A stretch of 64,000 bases of DNA from RYN-230 sp963770535 (GCA_963770535.1 CAVYPZ010000007.1:310001-374000); one strand, 5' to 3'; shown: positions 44,572 to 54,563, counted from the first letter of the stretch. Program-made: numbers and translations. The notes: a model not told the origin generated them from the letters alone.

Positions 44572-44958
44572 ATGGCTGGCTATGACGACGGTCGCGTCGC
44601 GTGCACAGATGACGCGGTCATCCTTCGCCGGTACAGCTTGTGGCGCGCCAGGCGCATCACCTACCAGGCAATCCGAGAGGTACGTCAGGTGCCTCTCGCA
44701 TCGCTGGGCATGGTCCGAATCCAGGGCAGTGGCGATTTCGTCCACTGGTTCAATTACGATCCGCACCGCAGGCATAAGGAACACGCGCTGGTCCTTCACA
44801 TCCTGGCCGGCAAGCAGGAGCGATCTGCCCTCCGGACGCCTGGTGATGCCGACGAGCGGGTCAAGCCAGTCATTACCCCAGACGATCCCGATAGCGTCAT
44901 CGCCGAACTCATCGCGCACGGCGTAAAAGTCAGCAGCGGGCCAAGTGACGCCGACTAG
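44572..44958 (+). CDS. Small PH-like domain hypothetical protein
   Basis: 128 aa (GRVACTDDAVILRRYSLWRA, ITYQAIREVRQVPL, GSGDFVHWFNYDPHRRHKE, HALVLHILAGKQERSAL). The strand-rich pattern, RR and short length resemble bacterial PH-like proteins; role unknown. ATG 44572 chosen since upstream residues are low-quality and no better ribosome site exists. Confidence 0.6.
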   Translation: MAGYDDGRVACTDDAVILRRYSLWRARRITYQAIREVRQVPLASLGMVRIQGSGDFVHWFNYDPHRRHKEHALVLHILAGKQERSALRTPGDADERVKPVITPDDPDSVIAELIAHGVKVSSGPSDAD

Positions 44959-45421
44959 GTCAGCACACTGCCATGGGTCCCAACACGCCCATCAGGGCTA
45001 GATGCGGACGTTTTCAGGTTCCACATCTTTAGGCGTCGGCTCTACCATGGCGACGCGGTCCCGGGTGTTTTCCTTGCGCCTCCCGCACGTGGTACATCCA
45101 GCTCGGCTGGTGAGGCTGACCGGGCGCGGCAGCCAGGACCGTGGGGAGGCCCTGGATCGTCTTGAGCATCCCCGATGGCACCACCCCGAGCGCGGCAGAT
45201 GCGGGCGTTCAAGCCGTGCCCGGACGATGCTTGAACATACGGCCTGGCTAAGGCTCAGGGGATCGTCGTGGTGGGTCTGACCGGCTCGCCCGCAGGTGGC
45301 GGGCCGTTCGATGTATCCGGGTGGCCGCCGGTGCGACGGCTTGCGGGGATGCCGGGATGGTGCCCGGCTTGCCTTGTGCGCCGACGCCGCCCCGGCCCGT
45401 GCATAGCCGACCGGGCCCGAT
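44959..45421. other. Noncoding stretch
   Basis: About 460 bp without a supportable gene. One plus frame (45002-45280) is open but unrecognised. Confidence 0.4.
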
Positions 45422-45976
45422 CTAAAGGATGAGCGGGACGAGCATCTTGGTCGAGCGCTTGTACGCCGGGTAGGCGTCGGGGAACTGCCCGGTCAAGTAG
45501 TGCTCCTCGATCTTCGCGCTATAGACGAAATAGACACCGGCCAGTGCCACGGCGATCAGCCACAGCCAGCTCAGCGCCACTGCGGTGCCGACGCCCGCGA
45601 CCAGGATGCCCGAGTAGATCGGGTGGCGGACTAGGTGGTAGGGGCCGCTGGTCACTAGCTCAGGCTCGTCCTTTTGTGTCATGGGCGTGCCCCAGTTACG
45701 CCCGATGTGCATACGCGCCCAGATCGCGAAACCCAACCCGGCAGCGAACAGGGCCAGGCCAACGCCAGCGAGCCACAAGTCCTTGTTGCTGGCGTGGTGC
45801 TGAAAGACACCCAAGCGGACGAGCAGGATCACCAGGGCAACGATCACCGCCCTGATCCCCAGCTCACGAGACCACGGCACGCGGCCCCGCTTCATCGAAA
45901 AGGCAGCCACCAGCCAGTACAGCCAAAACGCCGCCCAGACGACCGCGAAGACAACCTCGACCACTCTCATCGTCAC
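45422..45976 (-). CDS. Isoprenylcysteine carboxyl methyltransferase-family membrane protein
   Basis: 184 aa with five membrane helices and the ICMT/PEMT signature GPYHLVRHPIYSGIL (about 121-135) followed by EEHYLTGQFPDAYPAYKRST. These bacterial proteins methylate lipids or small thiols using SAM; the target is unknown. Alternative start ATG 45970. Confidence 0.85.
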   Translation of the reverse strand: MTMRVVEVVFAVVWAAFWLYWLVAAFSMKRGRVPWSRELGIRAVIVALVILLVRLGVFQHHASNKDLWLAGVGLALFAAGLGFAIWARMHIGRNWGTPMTQKDEPELVTSGPYHLVRHPIYSGILVAGVGTAVALSWLWLIAVALAGVYFVYSAKIEEHYLTGQFPDAYPAYKRSTKMLVPLIL

Positions 45977-46361
45977 TCACACTGCCACAGTGCCCGGGTT
46001 GATACGCGGCGAGGCCCCGCTTGGCTCCGCCGTGATCTCGTTACAGTAGCTCGTCGCGTCCGAATGATCGAACGCAATACCGGTCTCACCAGTGGTGACG
46101 TGCGGCGCTCAGTGCCAGACGGCCTCATACTGAGCGATGCAAAAGGCCGAAAGAACGCACGCTCATCGGCTACGAGCGGGCAATCGGTGGCTGCAACGGC
46201 ACATGCTTGACGGTCTGTTCCGGCCGGCACCAGCTCAAGCCGGTGATTACCCGGGGTGCCGAGACTATGAACGCCATCTTCAAGCAGCATCAAGCCGACC
46301 CGGCGTGAGGCAGTGGCCCCCGGGCGTCTTTCTGCAAGATCGCTTAGGGACGTGTTTTACC
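45977..46361. other. Noncoding stretch beside the tRNA gene
   Basis: About 385 bp, right-hand side of the accessory zone. Short open frames only (46137-46457 reads through the tRNA and is not a gene). Confidence 0.4.
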
Positions 46362-46438
46362 TGGTCGGGGTGGCCGGATTTGAACCGGCGGCCTCTTCGT
46401 CCCGAACGAAGCGCGCTGCCAAGCTGCGCCACACCCCG
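46362..46438 (-). tRNA. tRNA-Pro (anticodon CGG)
   Basis: Full cloverleaf of 77 nt with encoded CCA: acceptor CGGGGTG/CACCCCG, anticodon stem CTTCG/CGAAG around loop TTCGGGA (anticodon CGG), T arm GCCGG-TTCAAAT-CCGGC. The last 45 nt are repeated at 29651-29695. Confidence 0.97.
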
Positions 46439-46496
46439 CCGGCCAGTTCGGGGCTGAGACCCCCGGGCGGCCGATTTCCCCGGAACCTCCGGCAGT

Positions 46497-47429
46497 CTAG
46501 CCGATCCTCGGCACCAGCGTGAGCAGCGTGGCCTCCGGGCGGCAGGCGATCCGGACGGGGGCCCACGGTGACGTGCCGAGCCCGGCCGACACGTGCAGCC
46601 AGGGCCGGTTGTCGGGCTCGCCAGGATCAGGCTGGCCCGCGGGGTGCCGGTGCAGGCCACTGACCCGTTCCCGGTCGATGCCGCAGTTGGTGACCAGCGC
46701 CCCGTACAGCGGGAGGCGGATCTGGCCGCCGTGCGTGTGGCCAGCCAGCAGGAGGTCATAGCCGTCCGCGGTGAACTCGTCCAGCACCCGCGGCTCCGGT
46801 GAGTGCATCACGCCCAGGCGCAGGTCCGCAGCGGGGTCCGCAGGACCGGCAATGTCCTGGTAACGGTCGCGCTTCGTGTGCGAGTCGTGGACGCCGGCCA
46901 CCTCGATATCGAGGTCACCGGCCTTGAGCCGGCTGCGGCGGTTGTTCATGTCGAGCCAGCCGGCTGCGGTCATCCCCGCCCCGAGTTCGGCGAAGGGCAG
47001 GTCGGGAATGTGCCGGAGATGCTCGTGGCTGCTGTCCCGCCACAGGTACCGCAGCGGGTTCTTGGGCACCGGCGAGTACAGGTCATTCGACCCGTACACG
47101 AACACACCCGGCCGGTTGAGCAGCGGGCCGAGCGTGTCCAGGAAAGGCTGGACGGCATGCGCGTGGGCAATGGAATCGCCGGTGTTCACCACCAGGTCAG
47201 GCGCGAGCGCATCCAGCGACCTGACCCAGGACATCAGCCGGTGGCGGCCTGGGGTCAGGTGCATGTCAGAGATGTGCAGCAACCGCAGCGGCGCCGCGCC
47301 GGCCGGCAGGACGGGGACGTCGTAGCGCCGCAGGGCGAACCAGTTCCGTTCGGCGACCGCTCCGTAGGCGAAGGCTGTCCCGCCGAGCATGGCCGCGGTC
47401 CCGAGGGCCTGGAGGGCTCGTGATCGCAT
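46497..47429 (-). CDS. Membrane-anchored metallophosphoesterase (Rv3683-like)
   Basis: 310 aa. An N-terminal hydrophobic stretch (ALGTAAMLGGTAFAYGAVA) may anchor it. Metal ligands: HISDMHL (about 54-60), VNTGDS, YGSNDL in place of the usual GNH, and AGHTHGGQI near the end. Calcineurin-like phosphoesterase; in M. tuberculosis the orthologue Rv3683 lies beside ponA2. Start ATG 47429; the longer frame is antisense to the next gene. Confidence 0.88.
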   Translation of the reverse strand: MRSRALQALGTAAMLGGTAFAYGAVAERNWFALRRYDVPVLPAGAAPLRLLHISDMHLTPGRHRLMSWVRSLDALAPDLVVNTGDSIAHAHAVQPFLDTLGPLLNRPGVFVYGSNDLYSPVPKNPLRYLWRDSSHEHLRHIPDLPFAELGAGMTAAGWLDMNNRRSRLKAGDLDIEVAGVHDSHTKRDRYQDIAGPADPAADLRLGVMHSPEPRVLDEFTADGYDLLLAGHTHGGQIRLPLYGALVTNCGIDRERVSGLHRHPAGQPDPGEPDNRPWLHVSAGLGTSPWAPVRIACRPEATLLTLVPRIG

Positions 47430-47553
47430 CACACTATGGTGCCATGCCCTCGTCGTGCCCGGCCCGCGACTGGGCGGGCCCGGAGGCGGGGCCACGGTCG
47501 GTTCGTTATCTGGGCTGGAGCAGGAGCACGGCCCGCGGGCGGGACAGGGCAGG

Positions 47554-48024
47554 ATGGACACCATGGCAGCACTCAAGGATCAGCTCCGGGCCGACCTGAC
47601 CGCCGCGATGAAGGCGCGGGATGAGGTCCGCACCCGGACCATCCGGATGGCCCTCACCGCTGTCTCCACGGCGGAGGTCGCCGGGAGCACCTCCCGTGAG
47701 CTCAGCGACGATGAGGTGGTCACGGTCCTGACCAGGGAGGCGAAGCGGCGGCGGGAAGCCGCCGACGCCTTCGCCGCGGCCGGTCGGGCTGAGCAGGCCT
47801 CCGCCGAGCAGGCCGAGGGAAAAGTGCTGGACGCCTACCTCCCCGCCCAGCTCGGCGACGACGAGATCGCCGCGATCGTGACCGCGGGGATCGAGCAGAC
47901 CGGGGCCACCGGCATGAAGGCCATGGGCCAGGTCATGAAGGTGGTCACGCCGCAGACCGCGGGCCGGGCGGACGGCGGCCGGGTCGCCGCCGAGGTCCGG
48001 CGCCAGCTGGGCCAGCAGGCCTAG
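47554..48024 (+). CDS. GatB/YqeY domain protein
   Basis: 156 aa: LKDQLRADLTAAMKARDEVR, RTIRMALTAV, then the YqeY core ELSDDEVVTVLTREAKRRRE and LPAQLGDDEIAAIV, MGQVMKVVTPQ. The domain is related to the tRNA-binding tail of GatB, but its role as a free protein is unclear. Convergent with the PBP gene, 11 bp apart. Confidence 0.9.
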   Translation: MDTMAALKDQLRADLTAAMKARDEVRTRTIRMALTAVSTAEVAGSTSRELSDDEVVTVLTREAKRRREAADAFAAAGRAEQASAEQAEGKVLDAYLPAQLGDDEIAAIVTAGIEQTGATGMKAMGQVMKVVTPQTAGRADGGRVAAEVRRQLGQQA

Positions 48025-48035
48025 CTGGCGGCCCG

Positions 48036-50369
48036 CTAATGGGTGGGCGGCCCGCCGCCGGTACCGCCCCCACCAGGGCCGTTCCCGTTGCCGGGACCGT
48101 TCCCGTTGCCGGGGCCGTTCCCGCCCTTCCCCTTCTTCGGCGGGGACGGGTTGTTCACGCCGGTGCCCATCGACCAGAGCTCGCCTGGAATGTCGGCCGT
48201 GCTGAAAGCCGGGGCCGGGTTGACCAGGTCCGCATGCAGGAACGTCATCTGCCAGGTGTGCGCGGGCGCGTCGGCGCCGAACATCTCGCCGGGGCAACCG
48301 AGCCGGTAGCAGGAGCCGGTGAATGACATCGGGTGCGTGACCGGGTCCAGGGGGTTGAACACCGACACATACCCGGCCAGGTCGGGGGTGTAGCCGCCGA
48401 AAGCGGCGAAGTCGAAGTTGTCCGACGTTCCGGTCTTGCCCGCGGCGGGACGGCCGATGCCCAGGCCTGCCGCGGTCCCGACCGTCAGCACGCTCTGCAG
48501 GACGTAGCTGGCCGCGTCGGCAACACCGGCCGGTATGGCCTGGCGGCAGTGGGCCTTCTGGACCGGCACCCTGGCCCCGGTCTGGGTGACGATCCTGAGC
48601 ACGGCAATCGGCGTGCAGCTCACCCCGCGGGCGGCCACGGTGGCGTAGGCCTCCGCCATGCTCATCGGGGACACATTGACCGAGCCGAGGGTGAAGGAGG
48701 GGAGGTCATCGGCGGGCGGCGACCCGTGATCCCACTGCAGCAGTGACCTGCCGTCCGCCCGGGTCACGCCCAGCGCGACTGCGGTCTTCACCACGTTGCA
48801 GAGCCCGACCTTGCGCTCGAGCATGGCGAAGTACACGTTCACTGACTGGGCGGTGGCGTTGTACAGGGTGAACGCGCCCTTTTCCCCATTCGAGTCGTTC
48901 ACCAGCGTGTAGGGGTTGACGATCGGCTGGCCCTTGCAGTTGGTGTAGCCAGTCAGGGTGGCGGGAGTCTGCACGGTCTGCGCAAAACCGAACGGCACGC
49001 CCTGCTCCAGGGCGGTGAGCAGCGTGAACAGCTTCGACGAGGAGCCGGTCTGAACCCCGATCCCGCCGTCATACGGTGTGTTCACCGCGTAGTCCACCGT
49101 GGTCTGGTTCCTGGTGAAGCCGTACGAGCGGTCGTTGGCGATGGCCAGGATCCGCCCGTTGCCGGGCTGCATCAGCACCTCGGACGCCGCGTTACCGCCC
49201 GGGTTGGCCCCATTCGGCGGCTGCGGCACCATGTAGTTCACCGCTACCTTGGCCGCGCGCTCATCCTGCGCGTTCAGCGTGGTGTACACCTTCAGGCCGC
49301 CGCTGCTGTTCAGGATGTTCCAGGCCCTGGAAAAGGCGCTGTCCTGCTTCATCAGCGAGACGACGTAGTCACAGAAGAATGCGGCGTGCCTGGCTGAGCC
49401 GCTGGTGCAGCCGGTTTGCAGCAGGGAGAGGTGCAGCCCGAGCGGCGTCTTGCCGACGGCGACTGCGTGCGCCTTGGTGATGATGCCCAGCTGGGCCATC
49501 CGGGCGAGCACCACGTTGCGCCGGGCGAGCGCGTTCCCCGGGTGGAGAGTGGGGTTGTCAGCTTCGGGGTTCTCCACCATCCCGGCCAGCATGGCGGCCT
49601 GGGGCAGGGTCAGCTTGGCCGCGGTCGTGTCGAAGTACCGTTCGGCGGCGGCGCCCACCCCGACCGCCTGGTTGCCGTAAGACGTGCCGAAGAACGCCGC
49701 GTTGAGGTAGCCCGCCAGGATCTCGTTCTTCGACATCTTCTTCTCGACATCGATGGCCAGGCGCAGTTCCTTGATCTTCCGGGTGAGCGTGGGCGCGTAG
49801 GCGGCGTCCGCCTGCTGGACGTTCGGGGCGGTGAGGATGAGGGCGTTCTTCACGTACTGCTGGGTCAGGGTTGACCCGCCCTGGACCGTTTTGTGCTCGA
49901 TGTCGTTGACGATGGCGCGTATGGTGCCGCGGATGTCGATAGCGCCGTGCTGGTAGAACCGGGAGTCCTCGATGGCCACGATCGCCTGGCGCATGACCGG
50001 GGAGATCTGGTCATAGGTCACCGGCTCCCGGTCGATGTCCCGCGGGTAGTAGTAGGCCAGCAGATTGCCCTGGCTGTCCAGGATCTCCGAGCGCACCGGG
50101 AGCTGGCCGATGATCCCGGTTTTCATGTCGTTGAACTTGTTCGCGGTGTTGCGGGTCACAAGCCCGACCGCGCCCACCGCAGGGACCAGCAGGGCCCCCG
50201 CGAGCAGCCCGGCTACCGCGGCGAGGAGCACCACTCGGCCCGCGATGCCGGCCCGTCCGATCAGTCCTGATGTCAACACGGTCCTCAGGGTACGCCTTGC
50301 GGCTTGCGCAAGATGTCCGGACGCGGGAGGCTGGTCTGCCGCGCGGAACGGTGACCACTCGGCAGGCAT
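48036..50369 (-). CDS. Bifunctional penicillin-binding protein (PonA/PBP1-type)
   Basis: 777 aa. One transmembrane helix (about 40-65), GT51 transglycosylase with AIEDSRFYQHGAIDIRGTIR and GGSTLTQQYVKN, then transpeptidase with SxxK (TGSSSKLFTLL), SxN (TAQSVNVYF) and KTG (AGKTGTSDNFD). It polymerises and cross-links peptidoglycan outside the membrane. C-terminus is an extended Pro/Gly/Asn tail (GNGPGNGNGPG). Divergent from wblA, the same arrangement as ponA2-whiB4. ATG 50369 chosen; the longer frame is antisense to wblA. Confidence 0.93.
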   Translation of the reverse strand: MPAEWSPFRAADQPPASGHLAQAARRTLRTVLTSGLIGRAGIAGRVVLLAAVAGLLAGALLVPAVGAVGLVTRNTANKFNDMKTGIIGQLPVRSEILDSQGNLLAYYYPRDIDREPVTYDQISPVMRQAIVAIEDSRFYQHGAIDIRGTIRAIVNDIEHKTVQGGSTLTQQYVKNALILTAPNVQQADAAYAPTLTRKIKELRLAIDVEKKMSKNEILAGYLNAAFFGTSYGNQAVGVGAAAERYFDTTAAKLTLPQAAMLAGMVENPEADNPTLHPGNALARRNVVLARMAQLGIITKAHAVAVGKTPLGLHLSLLQTGCTSGSARHAAFFCDYVVSLMKQDSAFSRAWNILNSSGGLKVYTTLNAQDERAAKVAVNYMVPQPPNGANPGGNAASEVLMQPGNGRILAIANDRSYGFTRNQTTVDYAVNTPYDGGIGVQTGSSSKLFTLLTALEQGVPFGFAQTVQTPATLTGYTNCKGQPIVNPYTLVNDSNGEKGAFTLYNATAQSVNVYFAMLERKVGLCNVVKTAVALGVTRADGRSLLQWDHGSPPADDLPSFTLGSVNVSPMSMAEAYATVAARGVSCTPIAVLRIVTQTGARVPVQKAHCRQAIPAGVADAASYVLQSVLTVGTAAGLGIGRPAAGKTGTSDNFDFAAFGGYTPDLAGYVSVFNPLDPVTHPMSFTGSCYRLGCPGEMFGADAPAHTWQMTFLHADLVNPAPAFSTADIPGELWSMGTGVNNPSPPKKGKGGNGPGNGNGPGNGNGPGGGGTGGGPPTH

Positions 50370-50562
50370 GGCATGGCCCAGGCGGACTATGCGCGAAATG
50401 GGCCCAACGGGCTCTGGCGCTAACCCCCTGGTCTTCCGTAAGTTACTTTTCCGCAACACCGACAACGGAAACAGGCGTGAAAACGTCTGCCCCTGGACCG
50501 CAGGTGAACGCCATCCGGCGTGACGACCTCCCGGGCCGTGACGATCAGGAGGAGTGGGCCAC

Positions 50563-50865
50563 ATGTGGATCACAGACTGGACCGCCCGCGCCGCATGCAA
50601 GGGAACGGACCCTGACGAGCTTTTCGTCCAGGGTGCGGCGCAGAACCGGGCCAAGCTGATCTGCCGCGGCTGCACCGTCCGCACCGAATGCCTCGCCGAT
50701 GCACTGGACAACCGCATCGAGTTCGGCGTCTGGGGCGGCATGACCGAACGTGAGCGCCGGGCTCTGCTCCGCCGCCGCCCCGATGTGACGTCGTGGCGGG
50801 AACTGCTGGAGCACGCCCGCAACCAGTACGAGCGCAGCTCGGACGACGAACTGGTTGCTAGCTGA
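50563..50865 (+). CDS. wblA: WhiB-family [4Fe-4S] regulator, WblA/WhiB4 orthologue by position
   Basis: 100 aa with cluster cysteines C12, C34, C37 and C43 and the turn motif GVWGGM. Strong ribosome site AGGAGGAG upstream of ATG 50563. Neighbours (PBP, two ArsA-like ATPases, crp) match wblA in Streptomyces (SCO3579) and whiB4 in mycobacteria, redox-responsive regulators of development or oxidative stress. The symbol rests mainly on synteny. Confidence 0.9.
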   Translation: MWITDWTARAACKGTDPDELFVQGAAQNRAKLICRGCTVRTECLADALDNRIEFGVWGGMTERERRALLRRRPDVTSWRELLEHARNQYERSSDDELVAS

Positions 50866-50899
50866 CAAGCCGGATGAAATCGCTCAGCGAGCAGCGTCG

Positions 50900-52187
50900 C
50901 TAGCTGAGCCTCACCCCCCGGGCGAGTTCTTTCGCCACCGAGCGCAGGCCATCGAGGTCATGGACGTCCTCTGGCTGCGCGAGGACCTCAGCCATCGGGA
51001 TGGCCGGGTGAGCTGCTGAGAAGCTTTCTTCCAGCCGACGCTCCCGCTCAGCCAGCTGCATCCGCTCTGCGTGCAAGCGCAGCGCGGTGGCGGTGAGCGG
51101 ATGACGTGACGTGGTCGCAGCCGTTGCGGGTGCCCCCGGCAGGCCGGGGGCACCCGCCTCGGGACCGGCCGGGCCGCTTCGGCCCGGGCGGCCATCTCGC
51201 CCCTGGCTGTTTTCTGCTGGGTCGAGGGCGGTCTCGCCGTTCCCGGGCACAGGTTGCAGCACCTCGGCCGCGGCCAGGCTGCGCGCGGCCGACAGATGGG
51301 CTGCGGGGGAGCGGTGCACCCGGTTGACCACCAGGCCGGCCAGCGGCATCTGGTCGGAGGACAGCCGGTCCACGAAATACGACGCCTCACGCAGGGCGTC
51401 CGGCTCGGGGGTGGCGATGACCAGGAACGCCGTGCCCGGTGCCTGGAGCAGCCGGTAGGTGTCCTCGGCGCGCTCCCGGAAGCCGCCGAACATCGTGTCG
51501 AACGCCGCAACGAAGGTCTGCACGTCGCGGAGCATCTGCGCGCCAATGACCTTGGTGATGACGCCGGTCACCATGGTGAAGCCGGCCGTCACGAACTTCA
51601 GGTATGCCCGGCCGCCTGCCTTGGTTGGCGCGGTCAGCACGCCGGATCAGCCGGCCGTCCAGGAAACGGCCCAGACGCTGCGGCGCGTCCAGGAAATCGA
51701 GTGCCGACCGGCTCGGCGGGGTGTCCACCACGATCAGGTCCCACTCGTCCGCCCGGCGCAGCTGGCCCAGCTTCTCCATCGCCATGTACTCCTGCGTGCC
51801 GGCGAAGCTCGAGGACAGCGACTGGTAGAACGGGTTGGCCAGGATCTGCTCCGCCCGGTCCGGATCGGAGTGCCCCTCGACGATCTCGTCGAAGGTGCGC
51901 TTCATGTCCAGCATCATGGCGTGCAGGCTGCCGCCGGCCGCCTCGGCCGCAGCCCCCGGGACCGGCCTGGGCGTGTTATCCAGTGACGACAGGCCCATGG
52001 ACTGGGCAAGGCGCCGGGCCGGGTCCACGGTGAGCACGACCACGTGCCGGCCCCGCTCGGCGGCGCGCAGGCCCAGCGCCGCGGCCGTGGTGGTCTTGCC
52101 GACCCCGCCTGAGCCGCAGCACACGATGATCCGGGTTCGCGGGTCATCCAGCAGCCGGTCAACGTCGAGGGCTGGCCCTGCTCGCAT
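50900..52187 (-). CDS. Get3/ArsA-like anion-transporting ATPase (second of pair), frameshifted
   Basis: Starts at ATG 52187 with P-loop CCGSGGVGKTTTAAAL, DPARRLAQSMGL and VVDTPPSRSALDFLDAPQRLG. That frame decays after FLDGRLIRR near 51640, and the true C-terminal half (LTAPTKAGGRAYLKFVTAG, IATPEPDALREASYFVDRLS, LAGLVVNRVHRS) continues in the +1 frame to 50900. One extra or two missing bases at CGGCGTG (about 51638-51645). Orthologous to Rv3679/Rv3680 (BagA/BagB), paired ATPases linked to membrane-stress tolerance in mycobacteria. Whether this strain really lacks the protein depends on the reads. Confidence 0.85.
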
Positions 52188-53202
52188 TCAGGCCGCTCCT
52201 TGCTCGCGCAGCGCCGCCGCCAGCCGGTACAGCCCGGCCAGATCCATCTGGTCGGTGATCAGCGGGCAGGTCGTAGCACGGCTGCCCGGCCTCGGCCAGC
52301 CGGTCCCGCTGGGCCCGCTGGGCCAGCTCCTCCCGTGCGTGGTCAGTCAGCTCCGCGGCCAGGCTGGCGGCCAGCCCCCGCACGTCCTCGATGCCTGCCG
52401 CCTTCAGCGCCGTTTCCAGCTCATGCTGGTCCAGGGTCCCGCCCGCCGCCGCCAGCAGTTGCTCCTCGGTCAGGTCCACCGGGCGGACCATGTTGATCAT
52501 GATGCCGCCGAGCTGGAGGCCGCCCTGGGCCAGCCCGCGCAGCTCGGCGACCCCGTCCAGGGTTTCCTGCACTGGCATTTCCTCCAGGACGGTGACGAAG
52601 TGGACGGCGGTCTGCGGGGACTTGATGACGCTCTGCACGGTATCGGCGTGCCCGCGGATCGGCCCTACCTTGGCCAGGCCCGACACCTCGGTGGCCACAT
52701 TGAGGAACTTGCCGATCCGGCCGGTGGGTGGCGCGTCCATGACCACCGCGTCGTAGTACAGCCGGCCGCCGGAGCGGCGCCGGGTGAGCTCCACGGCCTT
52801 GCCGGTCAGCAGAACGTCACGCAGGCCCGGCGCGATCGTGGTCGCGAAGTTGACCACGCCCAGCCGGGTGAGGGCGGTTCCTGCGTGCCGGAGGTTGTAG
52901 AACATCTCCAGGTACTCGATCAGCGCCGCCTCGGGATCGGCGGCGAGCGCGTAGACCTCCCCGCCGGGCAGGGTGGACGTGGCCGGGGCCACCGCGACCC
53001 GCCGCTCGGCGTAGGGCAGCGGCGGGGAGTCGAACAGGCGGGCGATGCCCTGCCGTCCCTCGACTTCCATGAGCAGTACCCGGCGGCCGCCGGCCGCGAG
53101 CGCGATGGCGAGTGCCCCGGCTACCGTCGTCTTGCCTGTCCCGCCCTTGCCGGTGACGACGTGCAGCCGGACACCTTCCCAGTCCGTGTCCCGCGGCCTC
53201 AC
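52188..53202 (-). CDS. Get3/ArsA-like anion-transporting ATPase (first of pair), C-terminal frameshift
   Basis: 338 aa if corrected. P-loop VVTGKGGTGKTTVAGAL, MEVEGRQGIARLFDSPPLPY, switch MDAPPTGRIGKFLNVA. One extra base near 52277 diverts the C-terminus; in the corrected frame it reads CYDLPLITDQMDLAGLYRLA and ends at TGA 52188-52190, directly abutting the partner's ATG. The uncorrected frame runs on to 52159. The pair probably forms a heterodimer. About 155 bp separate it from the divergent SPFH gene. Confidence 0.87.
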
Positions 53203-53358
53203 TCATAGCAGGCTATCGCCGTCCCGCCACCACATCTTCCGGGAGCGGGGAGCCGGGTGCCTCCCCGCGGAGTAGTGGCGTGCGCCTGGATTGTCACTAG
53301 GCTGGGGCCCGAAGGGCCAGACGGCGGGGGGCCTCAGCGATGAGAAGAGGTGTGTCCG

Positions 53359-54510
53359 ATGGTCGCAGCCCTGATTGTCATCCTGGTGCTGATCATCGTG
53401 GGCGGGCTGACCGTGGTCGGCCGGTCACTTCGGGTAGTCCAGCAGTATGAGCAGGGCATCGTGTTCCGGTTCGGCCGGGTCCTGCCCGGGACCCGCGGTC
53501 CGGGGCTGACCATCCTGCGGCCGATAGGCGATCGCATGCAGAAGGTCAACATGCAGATCATCGCCATGGCGGTTCCCGCCCAGGAGGGCATCACCCGGGA
53601 CAACGTGAGCGTCCGGGTCGACGCGGTGGTGTACTTCCGGGTCATCGACCCCATCAAGGCGGTCGTGAACGTCCAGAACTACATGTTCGCCGTCTCCCAG
53701 CAGGCGCAGACCTCCCTGCGGTCCATCATCGGCCAGTCCGAGATGGATCAGCTCCTCGCCGAGCGGGACACCGTCAACCGTGAGCTCCGCCGGATCATCG
53801 ATGAGCCGACCGAGGGGCCGTGGGGGATCCGGGTCGAGCGGGTCGAGCTGAAGGACGTGAACCTCCCCGAGGGGATGAAGCGGTCCATGTCCCGGCAGGC
53901 CGAGGCCGAGCGGGAGCGGCGGGCCAGGATCATCTCCGCCGACGGTGAGTACCAGGCCTCCAAGCGTCTGGCGGCGGCCGCCAACGTGATGGCCCGCGAC
54001 CCGGCCGCGCTGCAGCTCCGGCTGCTGCAGACCGTGGTCGAGGTCGCCGCGGAGAAGAACAGCACGCTGGTCATGCCGGTGCCCGTGGAGCTGCTCCGGT
54101 TCTTCGACCGGTACGGCCCCCCAGTGCCCCAGTCGGAGCAGGTGGCGCCGCCCCCGCAGGACACGGGGGAGGCGGAGCTGGCGGCGGCGGAAGCCGACGC
54201 CGAGCTGGGCGGCGCCCCCGCGCCCCCCGGGCTCCTGGATGCCTCGCTGCCGCAAATCGCTCAAGCGCCCCTGCCCGGGCTGGACGAGGGAGCGATCCCG
54301 CCTGTTCCCGAGGAGGCCATCCCGCCCGTCCCCGAGGAGGCAATCCCGCCTGTTCCCGAGGAGGCGATCCCGCCTGTCCCCGAGGAGGCGATCCTGCCCG
54401 TCCCCGAGGAGGCCATCCCGCCGATCCCCAAGGTGGTCCCTCCCCAGGAAACCACCGCGCCCGTGCCCCCGGCCGAAGGCCAGGAAACCCCGAACGGCCG
54501 GCGCCCGTAG
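53359..54510 (+). CDS. SPFH/Band 7 (slipin-like) membrane protein with PVPEE repeats
   Basis: 383 aa. N-terminal helix (LIVILVLIIVGGLTVVGRSL), Band 7 domain (VVQQYEQGIVFRFGRVLPGT, VDAVVYFRVIDPIKAVVNVQ, GQSEMDQLLAERDTVNRELR), coiled coil EAERERRARIISADGEYQAS, then an acidic Pro-rich tail with six AIPPVPEE units. Slipins assemble into membrane microdomains with proteases of the NfeD/HflKC type; no nfeD partner is adjacent. ATG 53359 follows AGAAGAGG. Confidence 0.9.
   Translation: MVAALIVILVLIIVGGLTVVGRSLRVVQQYEQGIVFRFGRVLPGTRGPGLTILRPIGDRMQKVNMQIIAMAVPAQEGITRDNVSVRVDAVVYFRVIDPIKAVVNVQNYMFAVSQQAQTSLRSIIGQSEMDQLLAERDTVNRELRRIIDEPTEGPWGIRVERVELKDVNLPEGMKRSMSRQAEAERERRARIISADGEYQASKRLAAAANVMARDPAALQLRLLQTVVEVAAEKNSTLVMPVPVELLRFFDRYGPPVPQSEQVAPPPQDTGEAELAAAEADAELGGAPAPPGLLDASLPQIAQAPLPGLDEGAIPPVPEEAIPPVPEEAIPPVPEEAIPPVPEEAILPVPEEAIPPIPKVVPPQETTAPVPPAEGQETPNGRRP
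54292..54429 (+). repeat. Tandem 24-bp coding repeat (AIPPVPEE)
   Basis: Five full and one partial 24-bp units encode AIPPVPEE (one AILPVPEE, one AIPPIP) in the SPFH gene. Third-position changes between units show it is old enough to have drifted. Confidence 0.9.
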
Positions 54511-54563
54511 CTCCCGGCTGGAGCCCGCCCGAGGACCAGGCCGCCGCCCGCTAGGGTGGCGCC

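Noticed and set aside
46137..46457. Plus-strand frame across the tRNA-Pro gene
   Set aside because: It reads through a perfect tRNA cloverleaf and has no homology.
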